Assembly (NCBI GenBank): GCA_947174295.1
Contig: CAMWIG010000147.1
Location: 1-5,444, forward strand
Direction of reading: 5' to 3'
Length of the DNA stretch: 5,444 nucleotides
DNA from: an uncultured Alistipes sp.
Lineage (GTDB): Bacteria; Bacteroidota; Bacteroidia; Bacteroidales; Rikenellaceae
The translations under genes and the position numbers were made by a program. A model generated the notes under the pieces. It worked only from the letters and a program-made list of their open reading frames with translations, ran no database searches and was not told the origin of the DNA. Shown here piece by piece: positions 1 through 5,363 of the stretch; position 1 is the stretch's first letter, and every line of letters begins with the position of its first letter.

Positions 1-105
1 AAAAAGCTGCGGCATTTCACCAGCCGAAAATGGCGCTTCACCCAGCGGGCGGCGCACGGCGGGCGGCACGAAAAATCGCGGCAAGAGGTACTTTCGGCAC
101 GGAAT

Positions 106-129
106 TTGTTCTGTTTCGGCACAGAACAA
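106..129. repeat. 9-bp perfect hairpin with TTCGGC loop
   Basis: TTGTTCTGT (106-114) is the exact reverse complement of ACAGAACAA (121-129), leaving a six-base TTCGGC loop. Neither side is followed by a T-run, so it is not a convincing intrinsic terminator on either strand. It sits inside a wider inverted repeat (14-21 with 132-139). Confidence 0.5.
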
Positions 130-188
130 CGGGTGAAATCTTGCGAGAAGGTTCCGCTGCATAATTTGGAAGTTTCGAAAAAAGTGCT

Positions 189-247
189 TACCTTGCGTTC
201 GTAAATCGACCTGAGAAAGTATGCCGCAAGGTAGACGAACGAGGTCG
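189..247. repeat. Three inverted-repeat pairs in collinear order upstream of the sigma gene
   Basis: TACCTTGCG (189-197) pairs with CGCAAGGTA (225-233), GTTCGT (197-202) with ACGAAC (235-240), and CGACCT (207-212) with AGGTCG (242-247). The partners appear in the same order on both sides, at offsets of 36, 38 and 35 bases, instead of being nested as in a simple hairpin. The 9-bp pair is unlikely by chance; each 6-bp pair alone would not be. In RNA the arms would compete or form a pseudoknot-like fold. At DNA level they could be binding half-sites. The role is unknown. Confidence 0.45.
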
Positions 248-316
248 GAACATCGAATTATTAACTACTAAAAACGGATTGCCTATCGTAAAATTCTGCT
301 CTTTGTAACTAATTTG

Positions 317-323
317 AAAGGAG
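317..323 (+). promoter_or_regulatory. Ribosome-binding site of the sigma factor gene
   Basis: AAAGGAG lies 8 bases upstream of the ATG at 332. It is a strong Shine-Dalgarno match, which is uncommon in Bacteroidetes, and it decides the start. A TTG at 314 is in frame but would place this site inside the coding region. Confidence 0.7.
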
Positions 324-331
324 AAAAGAGT

Positions 332-916
332 ATGAACGCAGAAGTATTAAGCGACAAGAAGCTGCTTAATAGCTATCTTTCGGGTAATCGGTGTGCTATT
401 TCCCAACTCATAGAGCGTCACAGCCGACGCGTCCGCGACTACGTTACGATGATGGTCAAGGATGCCGATTTGGCCGACGACATCGTGCAGGAGACCTTCA
501 TCAAGGCCGTCCGCGTCATCGACTCGGGTCGCTACACGGACAACGGCAAGTTCCTCTCGTGGATTCTGCGTATAGCCCACAATCAGGTCATCGACCACTT
601 CCGGGCCCAGAAGCAGAATCGCATGCTGACCGAAGCAGAAGCCGGTTACGACGTTCTCGGCACGCTACGCATAGCCGAAAACAGCATAGAAGACGAAATG
701 GTCTCGGCGCAAATCGAGGCCGACGTGCGCCGTCTGGTGGAAGAACTGCCCGACGAGCAGCGCGAAGTAGTCAGAATGCGATACTTCGCAGGGCTGAGCT
801 TCAAGGAGATAGCCGAACAGACCGACGTGAGCATCAACACAGCTCTCGGACGTATGCGCTACGCTTTGATAAACCTCCGACGGATGATTAAGGAAAAAAA
901 CCTGATTTTGAGTTGA
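332..916 (+). CDS. ECF-type RNA polymerase sigma-70 family factor
   Basis: This encodes a 194-residue sigma factor of the two-domain extracytoplasmic-function type, which recruits core RNA polymerase to a specific promoter set. Sigma region 2 spans roughly residues 24-95. It includes DDIVQETFIK (49-58), typical of the core-binding helix, and the stretch from G72 to R91 (key residues W77, R80, A82, H83, N84, D88, R91), which covers -10 recognition. A linker of about 40 residues leads to region 4 (about 133-186), with LPDEQREVV at 139-147 and the helix-turn-helix LSFKEIAEQTDVSINTALGR at 155-174. The length is normal for the family. The ATG at 332 is preferred because AAAGGAG sits 8 bases upstream. 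No anti-sigma factor of the FecR or transmembrane type follows; instead a small acidic frame begins 60 bases downstream. The region 4 sequence resembles a sigma factor broadly present in Bacteroidetes genomes, from memory. Its target genes cannot be read from this window. Confidence 0.93.
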   Translation: MNAEVLSDKKLLNSYLSGNRCAISQLIERHSRRVRDYVTMMVKDADLADDIVQETFIKAVRVIDSGRYTDNGKFLSWILRIAHNQVIDHFRAQKQNRMLTEAEAGYDVLGTLRIAENSIEDEMVSAQIEADVRRLVEELPDEQREVVRMRYFAGLSFKEIAEQTDVSINTALGRMRYALINLRRMIKEKNLILS

Positions 917-943
917 CGGCACACAATATTACCGGCCGGGCAC

Positions 944-971
944 GCGTTATGTCAGCAAACAAACATAACGC
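944..971 (+). repeat. 9-bp hairpin between sigma gene and small ORF
   Basis: GCGTTATGT (944-952) is the exact reverse complement of ACATAACGC (963-971), with a ten-base loop CAGCAAACAA. The 3' arm ends five bases before the ATG at 977. No T-run follows, so termination is unlikely. Its position would let it hide the translation start of the small ORF, or act as a DNA operator. Confidence 0.5.
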
Positions 972-976
972 TGCCT

Positions 977-1117
977 ATGGAAGATTTGGACAAAGAAAAA
1001 GCGACATCCATTCCCTCGGATGAAGAACTGTTCATGCGCGAGGTCGTTAAAGGCGAGGCGGATATACTCTTCCTCGACTGTTACCTCCGGGACATCTTCG
1101 GACGGGCGGACGATTAA
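977..1117 (+). CDS. Small acidic hypothetical protein (46 aa) downstream of sigma factor
   Basis: This is an unrecognised frame of 46 residues from ATG 977 to TAA 1115-1117. It starts MEDLDKEKATSIPSDEELFM and ends CYLRDIFGRADD. Fourteen Asp/Glu against six Lys/Arg make it strongly acidic. The second half (about residues 18-41) could form an amphipathic helix. There is no signal peptide or membrane segment. Codons in the second half end mostly in G or C, like the neighbouring genes, which favours real coding. It lies 60 bp after the sigma factor stop on the same strand, and a terminator follows 20 bp after its stop, so co-transcription is likely. No Shine-Dalgarno site is visible, which is normal for the phylum. 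By position it could modulate the sigma factor, but that is inference. The alternative is that it is an untranslated 3' region. Confidence 0.5.
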   Translation: MEDLDKEKATSIPSDEELFMREVVKGEADILFLDCYLRDIFGRADD

Positions 1118-1137
1118 GGAGTTAATTTTTGATGTGA

Positions 1138-1180
1138 GAGGGCGACGGTCTTGCGACCGCCGCCCTCGTTTCGTATTTTT
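1138..1180 (+). terminator. Rho-independent terminator closing the sigma/small ORF unit
   Basis: The stem pairs GAGGGCG (1138-1144) with CGCCCTC (1161-1167) and CGGTC (1146-1150) with GACCG (1155-1159). It has one internal A/C mismatch (1145/1160), a TTGC loop, and a T-rich tail GTTTCGTATTTTT to 1180. It starts 20 bases after the small ORF stop. On the opposite strand the mismatch becomes a G-U pair and the loop becomes GCAA. It may therefore also help to stop the convergent dusB transcript, although that strand lacks a T-run after the stem. Confidence 0.8.
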
Positions 1181-1230
1181 CATTACGCACGTTCGTGAAG
1201 GCGCCGGATCGGCTACGGCTCCGCCGCGCG

Positions 1231-2259
1231 CTATCTGCCTGCGTCGTGCGACAGCGGGTCGGGAACGGTGGCGGCGGCATCGAAGTCGCCCCAGCGGTCG
1301 GCTATCGAGCCGATGACGTCGAACAGCGCCTGAGGGTCGGTCTCCGTCACCAGGCGAAGGCGAGTCTCCTTGAAGTCGGGCAGCCCCTTGAAGTAGTTCG
1401 AAAGATGACGGCGCATTTCGAGGATTCCGACCTTCTCGCCCTTTATCTCCAACGATTTGGCCAGATGCTCGCGGGCTATGGCCACGCGCTCCCTCACGCC
1501 GGGCTGCGGCAGCTCCTCGCCCGTCGCGAGGAAGTGCTTCACCTCGCGGAAAATCCACGGACGGCCATATGTCGCGCGGCCTATCATCACGCCGTCGACG
1601 CCATAGCGCTCGAACGCCGCGGCGGCCGTCGGGCCGGAGCAGATGTCGCCGTTGCCGATGATGGGGATATGTATGGCCGGATTATTTCGGATTTTGCCGA
1701 TGAGAGTCCAGTCCGCAGCGCCCTTGTATATCTGCGCGCGGGTACGGCCGTGGATGGTCAGCGCCGCGATGCCTGCATCCTGCAAGCGGAGGGCTATCTC
1801 CTCGATGTTCTTCGACTCGTCATCCCACCCCAAGCGGGTCTTCACCGTGACCGGCAGGCGCACGGCCTCGACGATGCGGCGCGTCATCTCGACCATGAGC
1901 GGCACGTCGCGCATCATGCCCGAACCGGCGCCGCGGCCGGCAATCTTCTTCATCGGGCAGCCGAAGTTTATGTCGACGATGTCGGGCCCGGCAGCCTCGG
2001 CCATCAGCGCGGCCTCGACCATGGGTTCGATCTGATTGCCGTAAATCTGGATGCCCACGGGACGCTCGAAATCGTTCACGCGCAGCTTGGCCAGCGATTT
2101 GGCGGCGTCGCGGATGAGTCCGTCGGACGATATGAACTCGGTGTAGACGACATCGGCGCCGAAGCGCTTGCACATGTAGCGGAACGACGGGTCGGTGACA
2201 TCCTCCATGGGTGCCAGAAACAGCGGTTTTTCGCCTAAGTCGATATTGCCTATTTTCAT
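1231..2259 (-). CDS. dusB: tRNA-dihydrouridine synthase, DusB-like
   Basis: This 342-residue FMN enzyme reduces specific uridines in the tRNA D-loop to dihydrouridine, using NADPH, in the cytoplasm. The TIM-barrel signatures are in order: APMEDVTD (16-23), IQIYGN (70-75), DINFGCPMKK (96-105) with the expected catalytic Cys101, KTRLGWDD (140-147), HGRTR (170-174), IGNGDI (201-206) and IGRATYGRPWIF (226-237). The last two belong to the phosphate-binding end of the FMN site. A helical domain of about 75 residues follows (about 250-325), as in the Dus family. The length is slightly above the usual 320-330 residues; the last 15 or so residues (AAATVPDPLSHDAGR) look like a disordered tail. The ATG at 2259 begins MKIGNIDLGEKPLFLAPM, a normal Dus N-terminus. 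The gene diverges from argS across 87 bp and converges on the sigma/small ORF terminator. The DusB subclass is assigned from overall resemblance; Dus itself is secure. Confidence 0.95.
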   Translation of the reverse strand: MKIGNIDLGEKPLFLAPMEDVTDPSFRYMCKRFGADVVYTEFISSDGLIRDAAKSLAKLRVNDFERPVGIQIYGNQIEPMVEAALMAEAAGPDIVDINFGCPMKKIAGRGAGSGMMRDVPLMVEMTRRIVEAVRLPVTVKTRLGWDDESKNIEEIALRLQDAGIAALTIHGRTRAQIYKGAADWTLIGKIRNNPAIHIPIIGNGDICSGPTAAAAFERYGVDGVMIGRATYGRPWIFREVKHFLATGEELPQPGVRERVAIAREHLAKSLEIKGEKVGILEMRRHLSNYFKGLPDFKETRLRLVTETDPQALFDVIGSIADRWGDFDAAATVPDPLSHDAGR

Positions 2260-2281
2260 TGTCCGATGATTTATTTCGGCG

Positions 2282-2289
2282 CAAATTTA
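2282..2289 (-). promoter_or_regulatory. Promoter -7 box for dusB
   Basis: Read on the minus strand, 2289-2282 is TAAATTTG, an exact match to the Bacteroidetes -7 consensus TAnnTTTG. It lies 22 bases upstream of the dusB ATG, giving a predicted leader of about 17-20 nt. No clear -33 TTTG is present at the usual spacing, so the call rests on this box and its position. Confidence 0.55.
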
Positions 2290-2297
2290 ATCGGATT

Positions 2298-2324
2298 TCC
2301 GCAAGAAAGCGTTATATTTGCGGA
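2298..2324. promoter_or_regulatory. 7-bp inverted repeat in the dusB/argS divergent promoter
   Basis: TCCGCAA (2298-2304) and TTGCGGA (2318-2324) are perfect reverse complements separated by 13 bases, centred near 2311. The right arm overlaps the argS -7 box. This is a candidate operator, but with 7-bp arms it could be chance. Confidence 0.3.
2313..2320 (+). promoter_or_regulatory. Promoter -7 box for argS
   Basis: TATATTTG matches the Bacteroidetes -7 consensus TAnnTTTG exactly and lies 26 bases before the argS ATG at 2347, implying a leader of about 20 nt. A well-spaced -33 TTTG is missing; the nearest candidate is TTTA at 2286-2289, with a rather long gap. Both this box and the dusB box read on as TA-A-ATTTGCG variants. 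Confidence 0.55.
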
Positions 2325-2346
2325 TAATTTTGAAAACGAATCGCAA

Positions 2347-4131
2347 ATGATAAACATCGACAGCTTTATTTCGCAGGCGGTGACCCGCTCGGTGGAGGCT
2401 CTCTACGGAAAACTCGACGGAGAGCAGTTACAGATTCAGAAGACACGCAAGGAGTTCGAAGGCGACTACACGCTGGTGGTATTTCCTCTTCTGCGACGAA
2501 GCCGCAAGGCCCCCGAAGCGACGGCGACCGAAATCGGCGAGCGCATAGTGGCCGACACCCCCGAAATCGAAAGTTTCAACGTAATAAAGGGATTCCTCAA
2601 CCTCTCGCTTTCGAGCGCATTCTGGGGTGAGCGTTTCGGCGAGATATACGCGGCCGAGGATTTCGGCACGGCACCCTCGACGGGCCGCACGGTGATGATC
2701 GAGTACTCCTCGCCCAACACCAACAAACCGCTGCACCTCGGACACATACGCAACAACCTGCTGGGTTACTCCGTGGCGCAGATACTCCGCGCGAACGGAC
2801 ACAACGTCATCAAGGTGAACCTCGTCAACGACCGGGGCATCCATATCTGCAAGTCGATGCTCGCATGGCAGCTCTACGGCGGCGGCGAAACGCCCGAGTC
2901 GTCGGGCATGAAGGGCGACCACCTGGTGGGCAAGTACTACGTGGAGTTCGACAAGCACTACAAGGCCGAAATCAAGGCGCTGATGGCCGAGGGCAAGAGC
3001 GAGGAGGAGGCCAAGAAAACCGCTCCGATAATGCTCGGCGCGCAGGAGATGCTGCGCAAGTGGGAGGCCAAGGACCCCGAGGTGTACTCGCTGTGGCAGA
3101 CCATGAACGGCTGGGTGTACGACGGTTTCGACGTGACGTACAAGGCTCTGGGCGTCGACTTCGACAAGGTCTACTACGAATCGCAGACATATCTGCTCGG
3201 CAAGAGCCTCGTGCAGGACGGACTCGACAAGGGCATATTCTTCCGCAAGGAGGATAACTCCGTGTGGATCGACCTCACGGCCGACGGGCTCGACCAGAAG
3301 CTGCTGCTGCGCGGCGACGGAACGTCGGTCTACATGACCCAGGACCTCGGCACGGCACTCAGCCGATTCGAGGAGAACAGTCTCGACGACATGATTTACG
3401 TCGTGGGTAACGAGCAGAACTATCATTTCCAGGTGCTGAAACTCATCCTCAAAAAGCTGGGCTACGATTGGAGCGACAACATTTTCCACCTCTCCTACGG
3501 CATGGTCGAACTGCCCGAGGGCAAGATGAAGTCGCGCGAAGGCACGGTGGTCGACGCCGACGACCTGATAGCCGACATGGTGGGTACGGCCCGCGAGATG
3601 TCGGACGAACTGGGCAAGCTCGACGGCTGCACCGAGCAGGAGGCCAATGCCATATCGACCATGGTCGGACTCGGCGCACTGAAATACTTCATCCTGAAAG
3701 TCGACCCCAAGAAGACGATGCTCTTCGACCCGCGCGAGTCCATCGACTTCAACGGCAACACCGGCCCGTTCATCCAGTACACTCACGCCCGAATCCGTTC
3801 GCTGCTGCGCAAGGCCGCCGAAGCGGGAATCGACTACGCCGGCGGCACGGCCGCTGCGGCATATCTGCCGGAGGAGGTGGAGCTCGTAAAGAGTCTGGCC
3901 GACTACCCCAACGTCGTAGCCGCCGCAGGCGACAACTTCGCGCCCTCCATCATAGGCGCCTACGCCTACGAGCTGGCGAAGAGCTTCAACGGATACTACC
4001 ACGACCACTCGATTCTCAAAGAGGAGAACACCGCCGTGCGCGACATGCGTCTGCGTCTGGCCGACGAGGTGGCGCGCGTGATACGTTCGGCGATGAAGCT
4101 GCTCGGCATCGACGTTCCCGAGAGAATGTAA
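2347..4131 (+). CDS. argS: Arginyl-tRNA synthetase
   Basis: This 594-residue class I aminoacyl-tRNA synthetase charges tRNA(Arg) with arginine using ATP in the cytoplasm, and is essential for translation. The N-terminal tRNA D-loop-binding domain (about residues 1-100) contains EFEGDYTLVVFPLLR (36-50). The catalytic Rossmann domain opens with SSPNTNKPLHLGHIRNN, carrying the HIGH-type motif HLGH at 130-133. The KMSKS counterpart is GKMKSREGTVV, with KMKSR at 393-397. The link to the C-terminal DALR-type anticodon-binding domain shows NGNTGPFIQYTHARIR (469-484), and the helical domain runs to the end, closing with LLGIDVPERM. The length is usual for the family. The ATG at 2347 is chosen because family proteins start close to this point and the -7 box lies just upstream. 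An in-frame ATG at 2266 would put the promoter inside the gene. Transcription is divergent from dusB and convergent with the DUF5606-type gene. Confidence 0.97.
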   Translation: MINIDSFISQAVTRSVEALYGKLDGEQLQIQKTRKEFEGDYTLVVFPLLRRSRKAPEATATEIGERIVADTPEIESFNVIKGFLNLSLSSAFWGERFGEIYAAEDFGTAPSTGRTVMIEYSSPNTNKPLHLGHIRNNLLGYSVAQILRANGHNVIKVNLVNDRGIHICKSMLAWQLYGGGETPESSGMKGDHLVGKYYVEFDKHYKAEIKALMAEGKSEEEAKKTAPIMLGAQEMLRKWEAKDPEVYSLWQTMNGWVYDGFDVTYKALGVDFDKVYYESQTYLLGKSLVQDGLDKGIFFRKEDNSVWIDLTADGLDQKLLLRGDGTSVYMTQDLGTALSRFEENSLDDMIYVVGNEQNYHFQVLKLILKKLGYDWSDNIFHLSYGMVELPEGKMKSREGTVVDADDLIADMVGTAREMSDELGKLDGCTEQEANAISTMVGLGALKYFILKVDPKKTMLFDPRESIDFNGNTGPFIQYTHARIRSLLRKAAEAGIDYAGGTAAAAYLPEEVELVKSLADYPNVVAAAGDNFAPSIIGAYAYELAKSFNGYYHDHSILKEENTAVRDMRLRLADEVARVIRSAMKLLGIDVPERM

Positions 4132-4283
4132 GCGCACGGATGCCGCGCAGACGTTCTGCACCAGGCTCTGCCTCGGTTCGCCGACGCAGTCCGCAAGCAG
4201 CACATGTCCGCGCATCGAGGCGGGTCCATGCCGGGCCGAAAAACGGCGATAATAAATGCGCAACCGCGAACGGCGCGACACAA
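4132..4283. other. Gene-free spacer after argS
   Basis: These 152 bases between the argS stop and the following hairpin hold no frame I can support. A minus-strand frame extends through here into argS antisense, but its composition (many Cys, Arg and Pro) looks like a shadow. The stretch is GC-rich with no obvious repeat or tRNA-like fold. It may simply be the 3' untranslated part of argS ahead of the terminator. Confidence 0.5.
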
Positions 4284-4324
4284 ACAGAGAACGGCTGTCT
4301 GAGATTCAGACAGCCGTTCTCTGT
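4284..4324. terminator. Perfect 19-bp hairpin, likely bidirectional terminator
   Basis: ACAGAGAACGGCTGTCTGA (4284-4302) and its exact reverse complement (4306-4324) are separated only by GAT. The hairpin lies between two convergent genes, argS (+) and the DUF5606-type gene (-), which is the usual place for a shared terminator. The T-tracts are weak on both sides: GTTCATT follows on + and TTTGTGT on minus. Termination is therefore inferred from the stem and its position. Confidence 0.75.
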
Positions 4325-4358
4325 GTTCATTGGCACCCGCAGAAGGCGCCGCAACCCG

Positions 4359-4763
4359 CTACTCCTCGTCGGGAAGAGTGAACTCGGTCATGCCGGCCTT
4401 GACGAGGATATTGTACCACGAGAAGACCTTCTTCATGTCCGACACGTGCACGCGCTCGCGGTCGTATTCGGGCAGCACCTCTGCGAAATAGGCCTTCAAC
4501 GCCTCGGCCGGCTCCTTGTGGGAGATGGCCTCCTTGCCGCCCGTATGGGCGTAGATATTGGTGAAGACCTGAGCCAAAGGCACGTCGGCGCCCTCGGTGA
4601 AAATCGAGATTTCGGACAGCGCGCTCATCATGCGCGAAGCCGATGCGGCATTCGAACGCTTGCCGTCGACGAGCGACTCGACGATGACGCCGCGTGCCGA
4701 CTGCGCCACGTATTTGTACAGACCGGGCTGGCCGGAGATAGCGAGAATTTCTTTGAGTTCCAT
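4359..4763 (-). CDS. DUF5606-family protein, function unknown
   Basis: This encodes 134 residues without a signal peptide or membrane segment, so it is probably cytoplasmic. It begins MELKEILAISGQPGLYKYVA and contains ARGVIVESLVDGKR (24-37) and SEISIFTEGADVPLAQVF (50-67). The C-terminal part is ALKAYFAEVLPEYDRERVHVSDMKKVFSWYNIL. I recognise this layout (LKxILAISGxPGLYK, then VVESLxDGKR, then xxIxIYTxxxxVPLxxVF) from memory as the DUF5606 family, widespread and well conserved across Bacteroidetes. No biochemical function is known to me. The length is typical for a compact family member. AAGGA lies 4 bases before the ATG at 4763. The gene starts 32 bp after the upstream lipoprotein gene on the same strand, suggesting one transcript ending at the 19-bp hairpin. 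Nothing in it looks truncated. Confidence 0.85.
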   Translation of the reverse strand: MELKEILAISGQPGLYKYVAQSARGVIVESLVDGKRSNAASASRMMSALSEISIFTEGADVPLAQVFTNIYAHTGGKEAISHKEPAEALKAYFAEVLPEYDRERVHVSDMKKVFSWYNILVKAGMTEFTLPDEE

Positions 4764-4795
4764 CGTTTCCTTGTTTATTTAAGTGTATCCTTCGG

Positions 4796-5302
4796 TTAGA
4801 TTTCCGGCTCGTCGGGAGTAATCGTAAGCTCCTCCTCGACAGTGTACGTGCAGACACCCGTATCGGCACCGAGACCGTAGATGTTGGCGAAACCGAAGCG
4901 CCACTCCACCTTGGTTCCGGCCTTCTGTCCGGGCAGCACCAGCGAGAAGGGCATGGTCTCGACCGGAGCCTGCTCCCACGTCACGAGCGTGGCGCTAATC
5001 ATCGTCGGCGTATTCCAGTCGCTCCACTTGGGCTCGTCCTTGCCCTCCTCCTTCGGTTCGAGCGTGCGGTAGTAGAGGTAGACGTTCGACTTGCCGTAGG
5101 TGTTGGTGAACACTCCCGTCATGCGGACGCTCTCACCGGGGAAAACCTTGGCTGCCTCCTCGCCCTTGGCGGGATATACGTTGGGCTCGACGGTGAAGTT
5201 CTCCACCTTGGGATAGGTCGAGTACTCGGGGCCGAGGCTCTCGTTGCAGCTGTACAGACCGACGGTCAGCACAGCCGCTGCAATCATCAGAAATCTTTTC
5301 AT
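4796..5302 (-). CDS. Putative lipoprotein, function unknown
   Basis: This 168-residue protein has a short lipoprotein signal peptide: MKRF, a hydrophobic stretch (LMIAAAVLTVG), then a lipobox-like LYSC with Cys19 as the likely acylated residue. The mature N-terminus is CNESLGPEYS. It is not a clear surface-export signal of the acidic kind described for Bacteroidetes, so the final membrane face is uncertain. The rest alternates short hydrophobic and polar stretches rich in Val, Thr, Tyr and Trp (for example SVRMTGVFTNTYGKSNVYLY and TKVEWRFGFANIYGL). This suggests a single beta-sandwich, Ig-like or fibronectin-like domain; that is inference. The C-terminus is acidic and Pro-containing (EEELTITPDEPEI). 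I do not recognise the family. The ATG at 5302 is preceded by an AT-rich leader with a 7/8 match to the -7 consensus (TAATTTTA, minus strand, 5323-5316), too close to be certain. It lies 61 bp downstream of the MscS-like gene and 32 bp upstream of the DUF5606-type gene, with which it is probably co-transcribed. Confidence 0.8.
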   Translation of the reverse strand: MKRFLMIAAAVLTVGLYSCNESLGPEYSTYPKVENFTVEPNVYPAKGEEAAKVFPGESVRMTGVFTNTYGKSNVYLYYRTLEPKEEGKDEPKWSDWNTPTMISATLVTWEQAPVETMPFSLVLPGQKAGTKVEWRFGFANIYGLGADTGVCTYTVEEELTITPDEPEI

Positions 5303-5363
5303 TATCGTTTCGAATTAAAATTATACGTTTCAAGTACGCTTATTAACGCCGCGCAGATGCGGT

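Larger units (their letters stand above)
1..331. other. Intergenic region with several inverted repeats; no supportable gene
   Basis: No gene can be supported here. The first 160 or so bases are stop-poor in several frames on both strands, so the open frames are not informative. The stretch carries inverted repeats: ATTTCACC (14-21) against GGTGAAAT (132-139), a 9-bp hairpin at 106-129, and a 9-bp pair at 189-197/225-233. A 9-base direct repeat, GCGGGCGGC, lies at 45-53 and 59-67, and TTTCGGCAC is repeated at 92-100 and 114-122. From about 248 to 331 the DNA becomes AT-rich, as expected for the promoter and leader of the sigma factor gene that follows. I found no good match to the Bacteroidetes -33/-7 promoter there. 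A structured leader or a non-coding RNA is possible but unproven. Confidence 0.6.

Noticed and set aside
1..162. Minus-strand frame from ATG 162 running off the window edge (54 codons, starting MQRNLLARFHPLF)
   Set aside because: The same interval is also open in + frames, so it is simply stop-poor. There is no ribosome site, the composition is Pro/Arg-rich, and the region is full of inverted repeats. Sequence left of base 1 would decide.
1..204. Plus-strand frame open from the window edge to a TAA at 202-204
   Set aside because: It has no start codon in the window, a Lys/Arg-heavy composition with no recognisable motif, and it competes with equally open frames.
314..331. Extended TTG start for the sigma factor
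   Set aside because: It would translate through the AAAGGAG site; the ATG at 332 has ideal spacing from that site.
949..1023. 24-codon frame starting at ATG 949
   Set aside because: It is very short, lies in the hairpin arm and overlaps the better 46-residue frame in another phase.
1195..2238. Long plus-strand frame antisense to dusB
   Set aside because: dusB has all family motifs on the minus strand; the + frame is a low-stop shadow of GC-rich coding DNA.
2266..2346. Upstream in-frame ATG extension of argS
   Set aside because: It would place the -7 box inside the coding region and add 27 residues not expected in the family.
3523..3537. KMKSR in place of KMSKS in ArgS as a possible defect
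   Set aside because: Variation of this loop is common in arginyl-tRNA synthetases, and the surrounding GKMKSREGTVV is well formed.
2428..4281. Very long minus-strand frame antisense to argS
   Set aside because: It mirrors argS codons, is rich in His, Val, Arg and Leu, and has no recognisable domain. It is a shadow produced by the codon usage.
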